In this document: piece by piece, positions 1 through 12,194 of the stretch | Numbering within the stretch: position 1 is the first letter of the stretch | Layout of the letters: each line of letters begins with the position of its first letter | The notes under the pieces: model-generated | Told to the model about the DNA's origin: nothing | Seen by the model: only the letters and a program-made list of their open reading frames with translations | The model's database searches: none | From: Isoalcanivorax pacificus W11-5 | GTDB taxonomy: Bacteria; Pseudomonadota; Gammaproteobacteria; Pseudomonadales; Alcanivoracaceae | Direction: 5' to 3' | NCBI RefSeq assembly: GCF_000299335.2 | Contig: NZ_CP004387.1 | Location: 1,984,001-2,048,000 of the forward strand | DNA length: 64,000 nucleotides | Program-made: the position numbers and the translations under genes

Positions 1-136
1 GGCCGGCCAGCGTGTCCGGATCGAGCAGGTCGAGGCCGGTGGCGGCCCCACGGGCCACCAGTGGCTTGCGCTGCCAGTGGTCACGCAGAAAGTCCGCCGC
101 CGGCAGCGGCAGAGTGAAGCGCGGCAGTGCAGCCAT
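1..136 (-). CDS. roxA: Ribosomal protein uL16 arginine hydroxylase (JmjC/cupin oxygenase), N-terminal part only
   Basis: Only the first 45 codons lie in the window; the gene runs off the left edge. Starting at the ATG at 136-134 the frame reads MAALPRFTLPLPAADFLRDHW and then a QRKPLVARGA-type stretch and LDPDTLAG. This matches the start of E. coli YcfD (the phe-His-Trp 'FLxxHWQxxPxV' segment and a 'SPDELAGLA' segment). The family is an Fe(II)/2-oxoglutarate oxygenase that hydroxylates an arginine of ribosomal protein L16; the catalytic His/Asp residues are outside the window. It starts 2 bases after the purB stop codon, so it is very probably co-transcribed with purB, as a cupin gene is in pseudomonads. 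The identification rests on a short N-terminal segment. Confidence 0.72.
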   Translation of the reverse strand, partial: MAALPRFTLPLPAADFLRDHWQRKPLVARGAATGLDLLDPDTLAG

Positions 137-138
137 GC

Positions 139-1599
<1,461 letters not shown>

Positions 1600-1616
1600 T
1601 TAAAAAAGCAGCTTAA

Positions 1617-2255
1617 CTAATTGATATTAATAAAGTGCTCGGCAGCAGAAAGCAGCCGTTGCCGGCGCAACAGCAGGTGCCAGCGACGCCCGCCGGCCTG
1701 GTGCCAGAGAAACGCCGCGCGCACACCGGCCAGGAACAGCGCGCGGATGCGTGCGGCATTGTCCTCGTTGCGCAGGTGGTTTGGCTCGCCCTGTACTTTG
1801 ATACGGAATTTCAGTGTGCCCAGGGTATCCACGTAAATGCCGGCCAGGCGATGGCAGAACTCGGTGCTGGCCAGATCGCCGAAATGGCTGCGCTGGGCAT
1901 CCAGTGCCTCCAGCCGGTTGCGCAGCACGCTCATCAGGCTGCTGTCGCGGCGCAGCCGGCCGGACAGGTGCATCAGTGCCAGGGCATAGCCCACAGTGCG
2001 GGCGTTGGCGGGCGTCTTGTCCTGGCTGCCGGAGAGTGCATCGCGCAGCAACACCAGGCCAGGTCGCAGGGCGGTGACCGACGGGAACACGTCCGCATAG
2101 GAGGCCGGCGCCAGATTCATGGCGCCTTCGATCAGCACCCGGGCCTGATCTTCCGGGCACTGGCCGGTGCTGGCGACGCGGTCGGCCAGGGCGGCGGACT
2201 GGAAGATGGCGCCCAGGGCCATGACTTGATGCAGGTCGGCGTCAGAATGGCTCAT
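1617..2255 (-). CDS. hflD: HflD family lysogenization regulator
   Basis: The 212-residue protein aligns by eye with HflD (YcfC), a mainly helical membrane-associated protein. In E. coli it binds lambda CII and affects lysogeny; its normal cellular role is unknown. Family landmarks seen are the N-terminal '[21 protein letters not shown]', '[16 protein letters not shown]' and the C-terminal '[30 protein letters not shown]'. No signal peptide or transmembrane segment is evident. Its start overlaps the mnmA stop by 4 bases (ATGA), so translation is probably coupled. The order mnmA-hflD-purB is the same as in E. coli. Confidence 0.95.
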   Translation of the reverse strand: MSHSDADLHQVMALGAIFQSAALADRVASTGQCPEDQARVLIEGAMNLAPASYADVFPSVTALRPGLVLLRDALSGSQDKTPANARTVGYALALMHLSGRLRRDSSLMSVLRNRLEALDAQRSHFGDLASTEFCHRLAGIYVDTLGTLKFRIKVQGEPNHLRNEDNAARIRALFLAGVRAAFLWHQAGGRRWHLLLRRQRLLSAAEHFININ

Positions 2256-3361
2256 GCGGTCGTCTCGATCACAGCGCCGCCCAGGCAGCGTGGCCCATCA
2301 TAAAAGACCACGGACTGGCCCGGCGTCACGGCGCGTTGTGGTGTGTCGAAATGCACCCGGACCCGGCCATCCGCCAGCGGCTCAAGGGTGCAGTGCTGGT
2401 CCGGTTGACGGTATCGGGTCTTGGCCGTCAGTGTCGCCGGCATCGCCGGTGGCGCGCCACTGATCCAGTGCACCGGGCCGCTGTCCAGGCGGCGGCTGTG
2501 CAGCAGGGGATGGTCGTGGCCCTGTACGGCGATCAGCACGTTGCGCGTCAGGTCCTTGGCCGCCACATACCAGGGCGATTCGTCAGCGTCGGCGCGCCCG
2601 CCGATGCCCAGCCCCTGGCGCTGGCCGAGGGTGTAGTACATCAACCCGCTGTGCTCGCCGATGCGGTGGCCGTGGTCGTCCTCGATCACGCCCGGCTGCG
2701 CCGGCAGGTAGCGTTGCAGGAAATCCTTGAAGCGGCGCTCGCCGATAAAGCAGATGCCGGTGGAATCCTTTTTCTTGTGGTTGGCAAAGCCGCACTCGGC
2801 GGCGATGCGGCGCACTTCCGGCTTGGCGATATGCCCGAGCGGGAACAGGGTGCGGCTGAACTGCTCGCCGCCGACGGCGTGCAGGAAGTAGGTCTGGTCT
2901 TTGTTGGTGTCGACGGCGCGCAGCAGCTCCGCCGGTGCGACGCTGTGGTTGGCCTGAGCGTAATGGCCGGTGGCGATGCCGTCGGCGCCGAGGGTCAGGG
3001 CATGGTCCAGGAAGGCGCGGAACTTTACTTCCTTATTACAGAGGATGTCCGGGTTCGGCGTGCGGCCGGCGCGGTATTCGGCCAGGAAGTGCTCGAACAC
3101 CCGGTCCCAGTACTCGCTGGCGAAGTTGGCGGTGTGCAGCTCGATATCCAGCACGCCGGCCACCTGCATGGCATCCAGCAGGTCCTCGCGGGCGGTGCAG
3201 TATTCGGTGCCGTCGTCCTCGTTCCAGTTCTTCATGAACAGGCCCTCCACCTGGTAGCCGGCCTGCTTGAGCAGGTAGGCGGCCACGGAGGAATCCACGC
3301 CGCCGGACATGCCGACGATGATGCGGGTTTCCTCGGGGGGCTTGTTCAGGGGCAGCGTCAT
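2252..3361 (-). CDS. mnmA: tRNA-specific 2-thiouridylase MnmA
   Basis: MnmA activates and thiolates U34 of tRNA-Lys, -Glu and -Gln (mnm5s2U). The protein has 369 residues. The PP-loop ATP-binding motif [10 protein letters not shown] is near residue 20, the first catalytic cysteine is in the '[13 protein letters not shown]' segment, and the second is in '[10 protein letters not shown]'. The open frame reaches 3487, but the start at 3361 ([17 protein letters not shown]) fits the family. Sulfur normally reaches MnmA through the TusBCD/TusE relay, and tusBCD are in this window at 21.7-22.7 kb. It overlaps hflD by 4 bases and is divergent from moaC beyond nudJ. Confidence 0.98.
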   Translation of the reverse strand: MTLPLNKPPEETRIIVGMSGGVDSSVAAYLLKQAGYQVEGLFMKNWNEDDGTEYCTAREDLLDAMQVAGVLDIELHTANFASEYWDRVFEHFLAEYRAGRTPNPDILCNKEVKFRAFLDHALTLGADGIATGHYAQANHSVAPAELLRAVDTNKDQTYFLHAVGGEQFSRTLFPLGHIAKPEVRRIAAECGFANHKKKDSTGICFIGERRFKDFLQRYLPAQPGVIEDDHGHRIGEHSGLMYYTLGQRQGLGIGGRADADESPWYVAAKDLTRNVLIAVQGHDHPLLHSRRLDSGPVHWISGAPPAMPATLTAKTRYRQPDQHCTLEPLADGRVRVHFDTPQRAVTPGQSVVFYDGPRCLGGAVIETTA

Positions 3362-3407
3362 GCGCGGGTCCGCTCTCTGTGGTGGTGAGGCAAAAGGTGG
3401 GGGCAAC

Positions 3408-3875
3408 TCAGCCCTTTTGCAACGGCCAGGGGTGCTCGTAGATGGCCTCCAGCGGCAGCCGGCGGCCGCTGAGATAATCGTCGACACAGCGCTGCACCAG
3501 CGGGCTGCGATGGTCTGCCCGGCAGGCGTTCAGCTCATCCAGGCTCAGCCACACGGCGGCCTCAATGCCGGTGTCCAGCTTCTGGCCCGGGTCGTGCTTC
3601 AGCGGTTCGGCGATAAAGCAGTAACGGTGGTAAACCCCCGCACCCCGGTAGGGCTGGTACACGTACAGGCCGAGCAGGCCGGTGATGCGCACCTGCCAGG
3701 CGGTTTCTTCCAGGGTCTCGCGAAACGCGGCCTGCACCAGCTGTTCGCCGGCCTCGACATGCCCGGCAGGCTGGTTCAGCACGCTGCGGCCATCGGCCTG
3801 TTCGCGCACCAGCAGGAAACGGCCATCCTGTTCCACCAGCGTGGCCACGGTAATATGTGGCTGGAAACTGTTCAT
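3408..3875 (-). CDS. nudJ: Nudix hydrolase NudJ-like (phosphatase)
   Basis: The 155-residue protein has a Nudix box, G-H-V-E-A-G-E followed seven residues later by R-E-T-L-E-E-T-A-W; this is the canonical Gx5Ex7REUxEExGU with Ala in place of the second Gly. E. coli NudJ (YmfB) is 153 residues, hydrolyses nucleoside di/triphosphates and HMP-PP, and lies directly upstream of mnmA, as here. The start chosen is [16 protein letters not shown] at 3875, although the frame stays open to 4202 through the divergent moaC gene. Substrate preference cannot be told from sequence. Confidence 0.9.
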   Translation of the reverse strand: MNSFQPHITVATLVEQDGRFLLVREQADGRSVLNQPAGHVEAGEQLVQAAFRETLEETAWQVRITGLLGLYVYQPYRGAGVYHRYCFIAEPLKHDPGQKLDTGIEAAVWLSLDELNACRADHRSPLVQRCVDDYLSGRRLPLEAIYEHPWPLQKG

Positions 3876-3953
3876 GCTCTTATCCGTGCGGTCGGCAAGG
3901 CGCGCATGGTACAACAGCCACCCGTTTTCCAACAGTTTGCCGCCGGAGGCCCC

Positions 3954-4463
3954 GTGTCCGATCCCGCTGATTCTCCACGCCTGAGCCATCTGGATGACCA
4001 GGGCCGTGCCGCCATGGTGGATGTCACCGACAAGCCGGACACGGACCGCGCTGCCGTGGCGCTGGCGCGGGTGCGGATGCAGCCGGCCACTCTGGCGATG
4101 ATCCTCGCCGGCGGGCACCCGAAAGGGGACGTGTTCGCGGTGGCGAGGCTGGCGGGTATCCAGGCGGCAAAGAAGACCTGGGACCTGATCCCGCTGTGTC
4201 ATCCGCTGTTACTGACGTCAGTGAAGGTGACGCTGAGTGCACCGGCAGAGGATTGCGTCGAGATCGAGGCGCGTTGCCGGGTAAAAGGCCCGACCGGGGT
4301 AGAGATGGAGGCGCTGACCGCAGCGTCCGTGGCGGCATTGACGCTATATGATATGTGCAAGGCCGTGGACCGGGGCATGGTGATTGAAGCGGTCTGCCTG
4401 CAGGAGAAAGCCGGCGGCCGCAGTGGCCACTACCGGCGCGAGGAAGGAGAACAGGGAGCATGA
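3954..4463 (+). CDS. moaC: Cyclic pyranopterin monophosphate synthase MoaC
   Basis: With MoaA, MoaC converts GTP into cyclic pyranopterin monophosphate, the first step of molybdenum cofactor synthesis. The signature segments [29 protein letters not shown], and [20 protein letters not shown] are all present and include the active-site Lys and His residues. The start is taken as GTG at 3954 with GGAGG four bases upstream; this gives 169 residues, slightly longer than E. coli MoaC (161). The reading frame is open upstream to 3309, but that part overlaps nudJ and is not family sequence. The moaC stop overlaps the moaD start (ATGA). moaA and moaB are not in the window. Confidence 0.95.
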   Translation: MSDPADSPRLSHLDDQGRAAMVDVTDKPDTDRAAVALARVRMQPATLAMILAGGHPKGDVFAVARLAGIQAAKKTWDLIPLCHPLLLTSVKVTLSAPAEDCVEIEARCRVKGPTGVEMEALTAASVAALTLYDMCKAVDRGMVIEAVCLQEKAGGRSGHYRREEGEQGA

Positions 4464-4711
4464 TTACGGTGCGTTTTTTTGCCGGTGTGCGTGAGGCGTT
4501 GCAGACCGATGCGCTGCAATGGCCGCACCGGCCTGACCTGACGGTGGCGGCGCTGCGCACCCAACTGGCCGACCTTGACCCGCTCTGGTCGGCGCAGCTT
4601 GGCAGTGCACGCCTGCTGATGTGTGCGGTGAACGAAGTCATGGCCTCGCCGGAGACGGCACTGAACGACGGCGACGTGGTGGCCTTCTTCCCGCCGGTCA
4701 CCGGAGGGTGA
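4460..4711 (+). CDS. moaD: Molybdopterin synthase sulfur carrier subunit
   Basis: This is an 83-residue beta-grasp (ubiquitin-like) protein. It ends in VTGG, the terminal Gly-Gly that is adenylated by MoeB and thiocarboxylated to donate sulfur in the MoaD-MoaE complex. '[13 protein letters not shown]' at the start and '[26 protein letters not shown]' at the end are typical. It overlaps moaC by 4 bases and is followed by moaE 2 bases after its stop, so the three form one translationally coupled unit. Confidence 0.95.
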   Translation: MITVRFFAGVREALQTDALQWPHRPDLTVAALRTQLADLDPLWSAQLGSARLLMCAVNEVMASPETALNDGDVVAFFPPVTGG

Positions 4712-4713
4712 GC

Positions 4714-5178
4714 ATGTTCTCTGTCCGTATCCAGCCGTCGCCGCTGGTGGCGGCAGACGCGCAGGCGTGGCTGGCGGCTGCGCCGGGTGCCGGCGCGGTG
4801 GTGCTGTTCTCGGGCCTGGTGCGTGATGAAGGTGATCAGGTACAGACGCTGACGCTGGAGCATTATCCCGGCATGAGCGAACGCAGGCTCCGCGAGCTGT
4901 GTGAGCAGGTGGCCGCCCGCTGGCCGCTGGCCCGGGTGCTGGCCTGGCACCGCGTTGGAGTGATGACGCCGGCCGAAACCATCGTGCTGGTGGGCGTGGC
5001 GGCAGCCCATCGCCGCGAGGCATTCGAAGCGTGCGACTGCCTGATGGACCGCGTGAAGACGGAAGTGCCGTTATGGAAGAAACTTAGCGGCCCCGGCGGG
5101 GACGGCTGGGTCGAGGCGCGCGACCGGGACCGCGAGGCCGCTGCGCGCTGGCACCCGCCTGTGGAAGATAAACGCTGA
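4714..5178 (+). CDS. moaE: Molybdopterin synthase catalytic subunit
   Basis: MoaE (154 residues; E. coli 150) inserts two dithiolene sulfurs from MoaD thiocarboxylate into precursor Z. The active-site lysines are in [12 protein letters not shown] near residues 115-122, and [14 protein letters not shown] and LEHYPGM are family motifs. The open frame begins upstream at 4621 inside moaD, but ATG 4714 follows GGAGG and matches the family. The last 95 bases overlap the convergent rluE gene, so the C-terminal tail of MoaE and the basic tail of RluE are encoded on opposite strands of the same DNA. Confidence 0.95.
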   Translation: MFSVRIQPSPLVAADAQAWLAAAPGAGAVVLFSGLVRDEGDQVQTLTLEHYPGMSERRLRELCEQVAARWPLARVLAWHRVGVMTPAETIVLVGVAAAHRREAFEACDCLMDRVKTEVPLWKKLSGPGGDGWVEARDRDREAAARWHPPVEDKR

Positions 5179-5707
5179 GTTCACGCCATTGCCCCGGTGC
5201 CAGGCCGTCCAGCGTCCAGTCACCGATCTGCCAGCGCACCAGGCGCAGGGTGGGGTGGCCGACCGCTGCGGTCATGCGCCGCACCTGCCGGTTGCGTCCC
5301 TCGGTGATCACCAGTTTCAGCCAGCAATCGGGAATATGGCGGCGCTCGCGCACCGGCGGCTGCCGTGGCCAGAGCGCGGGCGGCTCGATCAGCGTGGCCT
5401 GCGCGGGCCGCGTTCGACCATCGTTCAATTGAATCCCGTCGCGCAGTTGCTGAAGCTTCGCATCGTCCGGGATGCCCTCCACCTGCACCAGATACGTCTT
5501 CGGCAAGTGGAAGCGGGGCGAGCTGATCCGCGCCTGCAGGGGGCCGTCATCGGTGAGTAACAGCAGCCCTTCAGAGTCCCAGTCCAACCGTCCTGCGGGG
5601 TATACCCCGGCCACCGGGACATGGTCCGCCAGCGTGCTGCGGCCGGCGTCATCGGTGAACTGCGAAAGGACCCGATACGGTTTGTTCAGGAGTAGCAGGC
5701 GCGCCAT
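5084..5707 (-). CDS. rluE: 23S rRNA pseudouridine2457 synthase-like protein RluE
   Basis: RluE isomerises U2457 of 23S rRNA. The 207-residue protein carries the RsuA/RluB/E/F family motif [14 protein letters not shown], whose first Asp is the catalytic nucleophile, plus '[12 protein letters not shown]' and '[23 protein letters not shown]'. There is no N-terminal S4 domain, as expected for RluE rather than RluB or RluF. In E. coli rluE sits beside icd and nudJ, as here. The last ~25 residues are Arg/Pro/Gly-rich (ending RPSRPRRGR) and are encoded antisense to moaE, so the tail may be an extension by read-through rather than a selected domain. Confidence 0.9.
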   Translation of the reverse strand: MARLLLLNKPYRVLSQFTDDAGRSTLADHVPVAGVYPAGRLDWDSEGLLLLTDDGPLQARISSPRFHLPKTYLVQVEGIPDDAKLQQLRDGIQLNDGRTRPAQATLIEPPALWPRQPPVRERRHIPDCWLKLVITEGRNRQVRRMTAAVGHPTLRLVRWQIGDWTLDGLAPGQWRELSVYLPQAGASAQRPRGPGRAPRPSRPRRGR

Positions 5708-5814
5708 GGGAGCCTCGTTGCATTGCCATGCTGGCCGTCGCGCCCACCGGAGGTATAGGCAAAGCCTTTTGTTACGACGGCCATTGAAAAGGTCAGGAAA
5801 CTGTGCCGCGCCGA

Positions 5815-5823
5815 TGCTATAAT
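5815..5823 (+). promoter_or_regulatory. Extended -10 promoter of icd
   Basis: TGCTATAAT is a perfect extended -10 element (TGn plus TATAAT), 48 bases before the icd ATG. No good -35 hexamer is found at the right distance (AGGAAA region), which is acceptable for an extended -10 promoter. A purine-rich ribosome site (AGAGGGAG, about 5855-5862) precedes the start codon. Confidence 0.65.
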
Positions 5824-5870
5824 CGCGCCACCCAAGAAATTGTACGGTTTTTTCCAGAGGGAGTAGTTAG

Positions 5871-7133
5871 ATGGGATACCAAAAGATCGTGGTTCCCGCA
5901 GACGGCGACAAAATCACCGTAAATGCGGACCTATCCCTTAATGTCCCCAACCATCCCGTCATTCCTTATATCGAGGGCGACGGTATTGGTGTGGACATCA
6001 CGCCGGTCATGATCGACGTGGTCAATGCAGCAATAGAAAAAGCTTACGGCACCAAACGCGCTATCACCTGGATGGAGATCTATGCCGGCGAAAAAGCCAC
6101 CCGCGTCTACGGACCGGATGTGTGGCTGCCGGAAGAAACCCTTGAAGCCATGCGGGAATTCACCGTCGGCATCAAGGGCCCGCTGACCACCCCCGTCGGT
6201 GGCGGCATCCGTTCCCTCAACGTGGCCCTGCGCCAGGAACTCGACCTTTACACCTGTATGCGCCCTGTGCGCTGGTTCCCCGGCGTACCCAGCCCGGTTA
6301 CCCACCCCGAACTCACCGACATGATCATCTTCCGGGAGAACTCTGAGGATATCTACGCCGGTATCGAATGGGCCGCCGACAGCCCGGAAGCGACCAAGCT
6401 GATCCGCTTCCTGCGTGAAGAAATGGGCGTCACCCAGATCCGCTTCCCGGAAGGTTGCGGTATCGGCATCAAGCCGGTGTCCCGCGAGGGGACACAGCGG
6501 CTGGTGCGCAAGGCGATCCAGTACGCGATCGACAACGACAAGGATTCCGTCACCCTGGTGCACAAAGGCAACATCATGAAGTACACCGAGGGTGCCTTCA
6601 AAGACTGGGGCTATGAACTCGCCCGCGACCGTTTCGGCGCCGAGCTGCTGGATGGCGGCCCGTGGCTGACCCTGAAGAACCCGCGCACCGGTCGCGAGAT
6701 CGTCATCAAGGACGTGATCGCCGACGCCTTCCTGCAGCAGATCCTGATGCGTCCCGCCGAGTACAGCGTGATTGCCACGCTGAACCTCAACGGTGACTAC
6801 ATTTCCGACGCGCTGGCAGCGGAAGTGGGCGGCATCGGTATCGCCCCGGGCGCCAACATCGGCGGCTCCGTGGCGCTGTTCGAGGCCACCCATGGCACTG
6901 CGCCGAAGTATGCCGGCCAGGACAAGGTGAACCCGGGGTCGCTGATCCTGTCTGCCGAGATGATGCTGCGTCACCTGAAATGGGACGAAGCGGCGGACCT
7001 GATCATCAAAGGCATGGAAGGCGCCATCGCCGCGAAGACCGTGACCTACGACTTCGAGCGACTGATGCCGGACGCCAAGCTGCTCAAATGCTCCCAGTTC
7101 GGTCAGGCTGTCATCAGCCACATGGAGCGTTGA
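5871..7133 (+). CDS. icd: NADP-dependent isocitrate dehydrogenase
   Basis: Oxidatively decarboxylates isocitrate to 2-oxoglutarate in the TCA cycle. The 420-residue length matches the E. coli-type dimeric enzyme (416). The phosphorylatable substrate-binding serine is in [14 protein letters not shown], the metal-binding aspartates are in '[20 protein letters not shown]', and the NADP-binding region is [16 protein letters not shown]. It is a single-gene transcript with an extended -10 promoter upstream and a long hairpin downstream. Its convergent neighbour cspD has its own terminator. Confidence 0.98.
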   Translation: MGYQKIVVPADGDKITVNADLSLNVPNHPVIPYIEGDGIGVDITPVMIDVVNAAIEKAYGTKRAITWMEIYAGEKATRVYGPDVWLPEETLEAMREFTVGIKGPLTTPVGGGIRSLNVALRQELDLYTCMRPVRWFPGVPSPVTHPELTDMIIFRENSEDIYAGIEWAADSPEATKLIRFLREEMGVTQIRFPEGCGIGIKPVSREGTQRLVRKAIQYAIDNDKDSVTLVHKGNIMKYTEGAFKDWGYELARDRFGAELLDGGPWLTLKNPRTGREIVIKDVIADAFLQQILMRPAEYSVIATLNLNGDYISDALAAEVGGIGIAPGANIGGSVALFEATHGTAPKYAGQDKVNPGSLILSAEMMLRHLKWDEAADLIIKGMEGAIAAKTVTYDFERLMPDAKLLKCSQFGQAVISHMER

Positions 7134-7223
7134 CACGCCCCTGGCCCGGCCGCAACGCCGGGTCGACCCGGGGCGGCGTCGCCGTCCCGTCCCGCATGAT
7201 GCAATGGATGCAGGCAGGCACAA

Positions 7224-7263
7224 TGAGAGACGCCCTCCGGCCAGGCCGGCGGGTGTTGTCTCA
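7224..7263 (+). terminator. Long GC-rich stem-loop downstream of icd
   Basis: Arms TGAGA, ACGCCC, CCGGCC pair with GGCCGG, GGGTGT, TCTCA, interrupted by small mismatches, with a one-base apex (A at 7243). This gives about 17 base pairs including one G-T wobble. No T-run follows, so it may be a transcript-end stabiliser or a Rho-dependent end rather than a classical intrinsic terminator. Confidence 0.45.
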
Positions 7264-7290
7264 TGTCACAGGTTGTTCACAGTTGGACAT

Positions 7291-7315
7291 AACAAAACAG
7301 CCCGTCAGGGCTGTT
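7291..7315 (-). terminator. Intrinsic terminator of cspD
   Basis: On the minus strand ACAGCCC-TGAC-GGGCTGT is followed by TTTTGTT. The stem has seven perfect pairs, and it begins 15 bases after the cspD stop codon. The arms are at 7297-7303 and 7308-7314. Confidence 0.8.
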
Positions 7316-7329
7316 GTGTCATCAGAGGA

Positions 7330-7602
7330 TCAATGCTCGGTGACAGGGGTACCCGCCCTGGCCACTGCATCCACCATCCCGCCGTCCGCGTCGCCGTTGT
7401 CAGCGGGGCGCAAGTTCACGGCGTGATAACCCTTATTGGCCTGTTGCAGCTCATACTCCACCGGCTGGCCGGCTTTCAGGCTGCGGTAACCATCCATCTG
7501 AATGTAAGAATAATGAACGAACAGGTCCTCGCCGCCAGCGTCCGGCCGAATGAAGCCGTAGCCCTTGGCATTGTTGAACCACTTGACCTTTCCCGTAGCC
7601 AT
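7330..7602 (-). CDS. cspD: Cold-shock domain protein, CspD-like
   Basis: The 90-residue protein is a single OB-fold cold-shock domain with RNP1 (KGYGFI) and RNP2 (DLFVHY) followed by a short acidic tail (DNGDADGG). It starts MATGKVKWFNNAKGYGF. CspD proteins bind single-stranded nucleic acid; in E. coli CspD blocks replication in stationary phase and is encoded next to clpS-clpA, divergently, as here. The tail after residue 67 is longer than that of CspA-type proteins, in keeping with CspD. Confidence 0.92.
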   Translation of the reverse strand: MATGKVKWFNNAKGYGFIRPDAGGEDLFVHYSYIQMDGYRSLKAGQPVEYELQQANKGYHAVNLRPADNGDADGGMVDAVARAGTPVTEH

Positions 7603-7919
7603 GGTGCTTCCCTCATGCCTTTCCGATGGCTGAAATGCTTGTTGTTATGATCCCGACCAGCGCGTGTGTGGGGTAGAATGAACCCCGTGTCCCGGCTGGT
7701 GTCGTACAACTTTTAATCAAGCCCTGCGGAGTGTCAAGCCCTGCCTGGGTCGAGTGCGGGTCTGCCATCGCGGTGATGTCGCGGCTTGCCGGATCACATC
7801 GCGTCCCCCGGTCTGTGCAGGCAGCTGTTTTGCCTGCAAGGATTGAAAAAGCCCCGATGATTCACCATATCTTGATTGCCTGTGGTGCATCACAGGTATA
7901 CAAACGATCAGAGAGCAGC
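7603..7919. other. Divergent cspD-clpS intergenic region
   Basis: These 317 bases contain no convincing gene. They must hold the outward promoters of cspD and clpS. The clpS-proximal part has a near-perfect 18-bp palindrome (7879-7896) next to a TATACA -10-like hexamer (7897-7902). The cspD side includes a ribosome site just upstream of its start. The clpS reading frame stays open back to 7731, but that stretch is not family sequence. Confidence 0.6.
7879..7896. promoter_or_regulatory. 18-bp palindrome upstream of clpS (candidate operator)
   Basis: CCTGTGGTG/CATCACAGG is a two-fold symmetric site with one mismatch pair. It directly abuts the TATACA hexamer at 7897-7902, 24 bases before the clpS ATG. 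A repressor bound here would block that promoter. I do not recognise the cognate regulator. Confidence 0.4.
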
Positions 7920-8288
7920 ATGAATTTGCACATTACCCGTCAGTCTGGATCGTCACCGAAGGAGCCACCCGGCGCGCCTTCGCAACCGGATCGCCATGGC
8001 GATCTGGCGGTGGAAGAAGCGAAACCGAAGCTGAAACCACCGGCGATGTACAAGGTGTTGATGCTCAACGATGACTACACGCCGATGGATTTTGTGGTAG
8101 AGGTACTGGAGGTCTTTTTTGCCATGGACCGCGAAAAGGCCACACGCATCATGCTGACCGTCCACACCGAAGGCAGGGCCGTCTGCGGAGTCTTCACCCG
8201 CGACGTGGCCGAAACCAAGGCAGCACAGGTGGTGGACTACGCCCGCGAGAACCAGCACCCGCTGATGTGCCAGGTTGAACAGGCGTAA
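7920..8288 (+). CDS. clpS: ATP-dependent Clp protease adaptor ClpS
   Basis: ClpS is the bacterial N-recognin: it binds N-terminal Leu, Phe, Tyr or Trp and delivers substrates to ClpAP. The 122-residue protein has the conserved core [19 protein letters not shown] (the N-D-D residues line the N-degron pocket), the HTEG motif '[11 protein letters not shown]' and the C-terminal 'A..H.HPLMC' segment. The first ~40 residues are a flexible extension, as usual for the family. ATG 7920 is chosen over upstream in-frame starts because GAGAGCAG precedes it and the family begins here. It is followed 120 bases later by clpA. Confidence 0.96.
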   Translation: MNLHITRQSGSSPKEPPGAPSQPDRHGDLAVEEAKPKLKPPAMYKVLMLNDDYTPMDFVVEVLEVFFAMDREKATRIMLTVHTEGRAVCGVFTRDVAETKAAQVVDYARENQHPLMCQVEQA

Positions 8289-8408
8289 GCTGAAAAGGTC
8301 CAATGTCCGTGAGGAGCGGGCCGGACAGGTCGCGACAGGGGGAACACGGAACACATCCTTGAATGACCCGTCCCGGTACGCATCGCACGTTGCCAAGTGA
8401 GGTGAGCC

Positions 8409-10676
<2,268 letters not shown>

Positions 10677-10697
10677 GGTTGTGGCAGAGTACGAGCA

Positions 10698-10721
10698 GGG
10701 GGCCTTCGGGCTCCCTTTTTT
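10698..10721 (+). terminator. Intrinsic terminator of clpA
   Basis: GGGGGCC-TTCG-GGCTCCC (arms 10698-10704 and 10709-10715; one G-T wobble and a stable TTCG loop) is followed by six T residues, starting 22 bases after the clpA stop. Confidence 0.88.
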
Positions 10722-10742
10722 GTGGTTCATTGATAAGGAAGG

Positions 10743-10770
10743 GTCGGACGTCGGACGTCTGACGTCGGAC
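10743..10770. repeat. Tandem heptamer cluster, 4 copies of GTCGGAC
   Basis: There are four head-to-tail heptamers: GTCGGAC, GTCGGAC, GTCTGAC, GTCGGAC. Each junction creates the palindrome GACGTC. The cluster is the reverse complement in kind of the one at 10900-10934, so the two could pair as a stem of up to 28 bp around a 129-bp loop. Confidence 0.85.
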
Positions 10771-10868
10771 GCCAAAAGCGCTTGATTCTGAGGAGGGCAG
10801 CACTGCCCTGGCGCGCGATGTTTGCTTGATCCTGTTCCAGGCTGATTGCCCCCGAAGAGGGGGAATCG

Positions 10869-10898
10869 CTTTGGCTTTGGCTTTGGCTTTGGCTTTGG
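10869..10898. repeat. Tandem hexamer tract, 5 copies of CTTTGG
   Basis: There are five perfect head-to-tail copies of CTTTGG, ending directly at the next heptamer cluster. A perfect microsatellite of this kind is prone to slippage, and its copy number may vary between strains. Confidence 0.85.
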
Positions 10899-10899
10899 C

Positions 10900-10934
10900 G
10901 TCAGACGTCCGACGTCCGACGTCCGACGTCAGAC
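10900..10934. repeat. Tandem heptamer cluster, 5 copies of GTCCGAC/GTCAGAC
   Basis: The heptamers are GTCAGAC, then three copies of GTCCGAC, then GTCAGAC. They are the reverse complements of the GTCGGAC and GTCTGAC units at 10743-10770, giving an inverted pair of tandem arrays. The array itself is bounded by the variant unit on both sides. Confidence 0.85.
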
Positions 10935-11098
10935 CTACGCCCCTGACATCACTCCTTCCCCGCTAACCCGCGATACACCTTTCTTGTTCCGATGACGCAG
11001 ACGCAGGCATACGCCAGCAAGGCCGGTGCCGGAACAAAGAGGGAGTCGGTAAGGCGGATACCACCCGGAGCACAAGGCATGCCCCGGGCAGGAAAGGA

Positions 11099-11317
11099 TT
11101 ATTTCATGCGGAAGGTAATGCGACCTTTGCTGAGGTCGTAAGGTGACATTTCCACCTTGACCCGGTCGCCGGTGAGGATGCGGATGTAATGCTTGCGCAT
11201 CTTGCCCGATATGTGGGCGATAATCTCGTGACCATTATCCAGCTTCACGCGGAACATGGTATTGGGCAGGGTGTCGACCACCACGCCTTCGAGTTCAATC
11301 TGCTCTTCTTTCGCCAT
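11099..11317 (-). CDS. infA: Translation initiation factor IF-1
   Basis: The 72-residue protein is a complete IF-1: [19 protein letters not shown], then [27 protein letters not shown] and the C-terminal KGRITFRMK. It binds the 30S A site and helps IF-2 and IF-3 in initiation. The longer open frame (to 11713) is a shadow of bpt. In gammaproteobacteria infA commonly sits between clpA and aat/bpt, as here; it lies 130 bases downstream of bpt on the same strand. Confidence 0.97.
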   Translation of the reverse strand: MAKEEQIELEGVVVDTLPNTMFRVKLDNGHEIIAHISGKMRKHYIRILTGDRVKVEMSPYDLSKGRITFRMK

Positions 11318-11447
11318 GCAATCAGTAGCCCAGGGGGTGCTCAGCTTCAAGGAAGGCGCAATTGTGCCGGAAACCGGCGGGGGCTGCAAAGCCTTTCCCC
11401 GCGGCAGGGCGAAGGGCAGGAAGTGTGCCGCGTCCGGTGCCGGGGAA

Positions 11448-12164
11448 TCAATCCAGAGGGCAGTCCTGCCACTGCTCATCGAGCAGCAATTCCAGCGGCT
11501 GAAAGTCCTGCTTGTAGCGCATCTTCCGGCAGCGCCGGATCCAGTAACCCAGGTAGACGTAGGGCAGGCCACGCTCGCGGCAGAACTCGATCTGCCAGAG
11601 TACCGCCAGCGAGCCGGGGCTGAGATCGCTGCGGGCCGGGTCATAGAAGGTATAGACCGCCGACAGGCCATCGGAGAGCAGGTCGACCACCGCCACCGCC
11701 AGCAACTGGCCAAGCGGGTCGCGGAAACAGCAGAAGCGGGTGTCGCTCCAGCTGGACATCAGGAAGCTGGCAAACTGCTCCTGGGTTGGCGGGAACATGT
11801 CGCCATCACCATGCCGGCGCTCGATATAACGGCTGTACAACTGGTACAGCTCATTCGTGAACAGTGGCCGGATCATTTCCACACGCACGGCGGCATTGCG
11901 AGCCAGCACCCGGCGTTGATTGCGTCGCGGAGTGAAATCGGCCACGCGCACCCGGGCCGGGATGCAGGCAGTACAGGCATTGCAATGCGGACGGTAGAGA
12001 TAGTCGCCGCTGCGGCGGAAGCCGATGCGGGTCAGGTCGCCGTACAGCTCCGGCGTAATGCGGGCTTTCGGGTCGACAAACAGCGTGGTCGCCTGATGTT
12101 CCTCCAGGTAGCTGCAGGCGTGGGCCGGCGTGCTGAAGAAGCGGAGTGTGGCGAGGTTGCTCAT
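11448..12164 (-). CDS. bpt: Aspartate/glutamate leucyltransferase (arginyltransferase family)
   Basis: Bpt transfers Leu from leucyl-tRNA to N-terminal Asp or Glu, creating a ClpS-recognised N-degron. The 238-residue protein has the N-terminal cysteine cluster [13 protein letters not shown] typical of the ATE/Bpt family and the C-terminal acyltransferase core '[20 protein letters not shown]'. It is 30 bases downstream of aat on the same strand. Some databases call it ate; in bacteria of this group the Leu-specific Bpt activity is the characterised one. Confidence 0.93.
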   Translation of the reverse strand: MSNLATLRFFSTPAHACSYLEEHQATTLFVDPKARITPELYGDLTRIGFRRSGDYLYRPHCNACTACIPARVRVADFTPRRNQRRVLARNAAVRVEMIRPLFTNELYQLYSRYIERRHGDGDMFPPTQEQFASFLMSSWSDTRFCCFRDPLGQLLAVAVVDLLSDGLSAVYTFYDPARSDLSPGSLAVLWQIEFCRERGLPYVYLGYWIRRCRKMRYKQDFQPLELLLDEQWQDCPLD

Positions 12165-12194
12165 AGGTCCCGTGGCATTGCTGGCTCAGGAGAA

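Larger units (their letters stand above)
10677..11098. other. clpA-infA intergenic region with repeat clusters
   Basis: This 422-bp stretch separates the convergent clpA and infA genes and has no plausible gene. From left to right it holds the clpA terminator, a four-copy heptamer cluster, an unrecognised ~100-bp spacer, a five-copy CTTTGG tract, and a five-copy heptamer cluster in the opposite orientation. The remaining ~165 bases before infA show nothing I can name. No T-rich infA terminator was seen. Confidence 0.7.

Noticed and set aside
5931-7223. 430-codon minus-strand open frame opposite icd
   Set aside because: It is a shadow of the clearly coding icd gene (dehydrogenase motifs, ribosome site, promoter).
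10861-10934. Possible CRISPR array from the short repeats
   Set aside because: The units are only 6-7 bp, head-to-tail with no spacers, so this is a microsatellite-type array and not a CRISPR.
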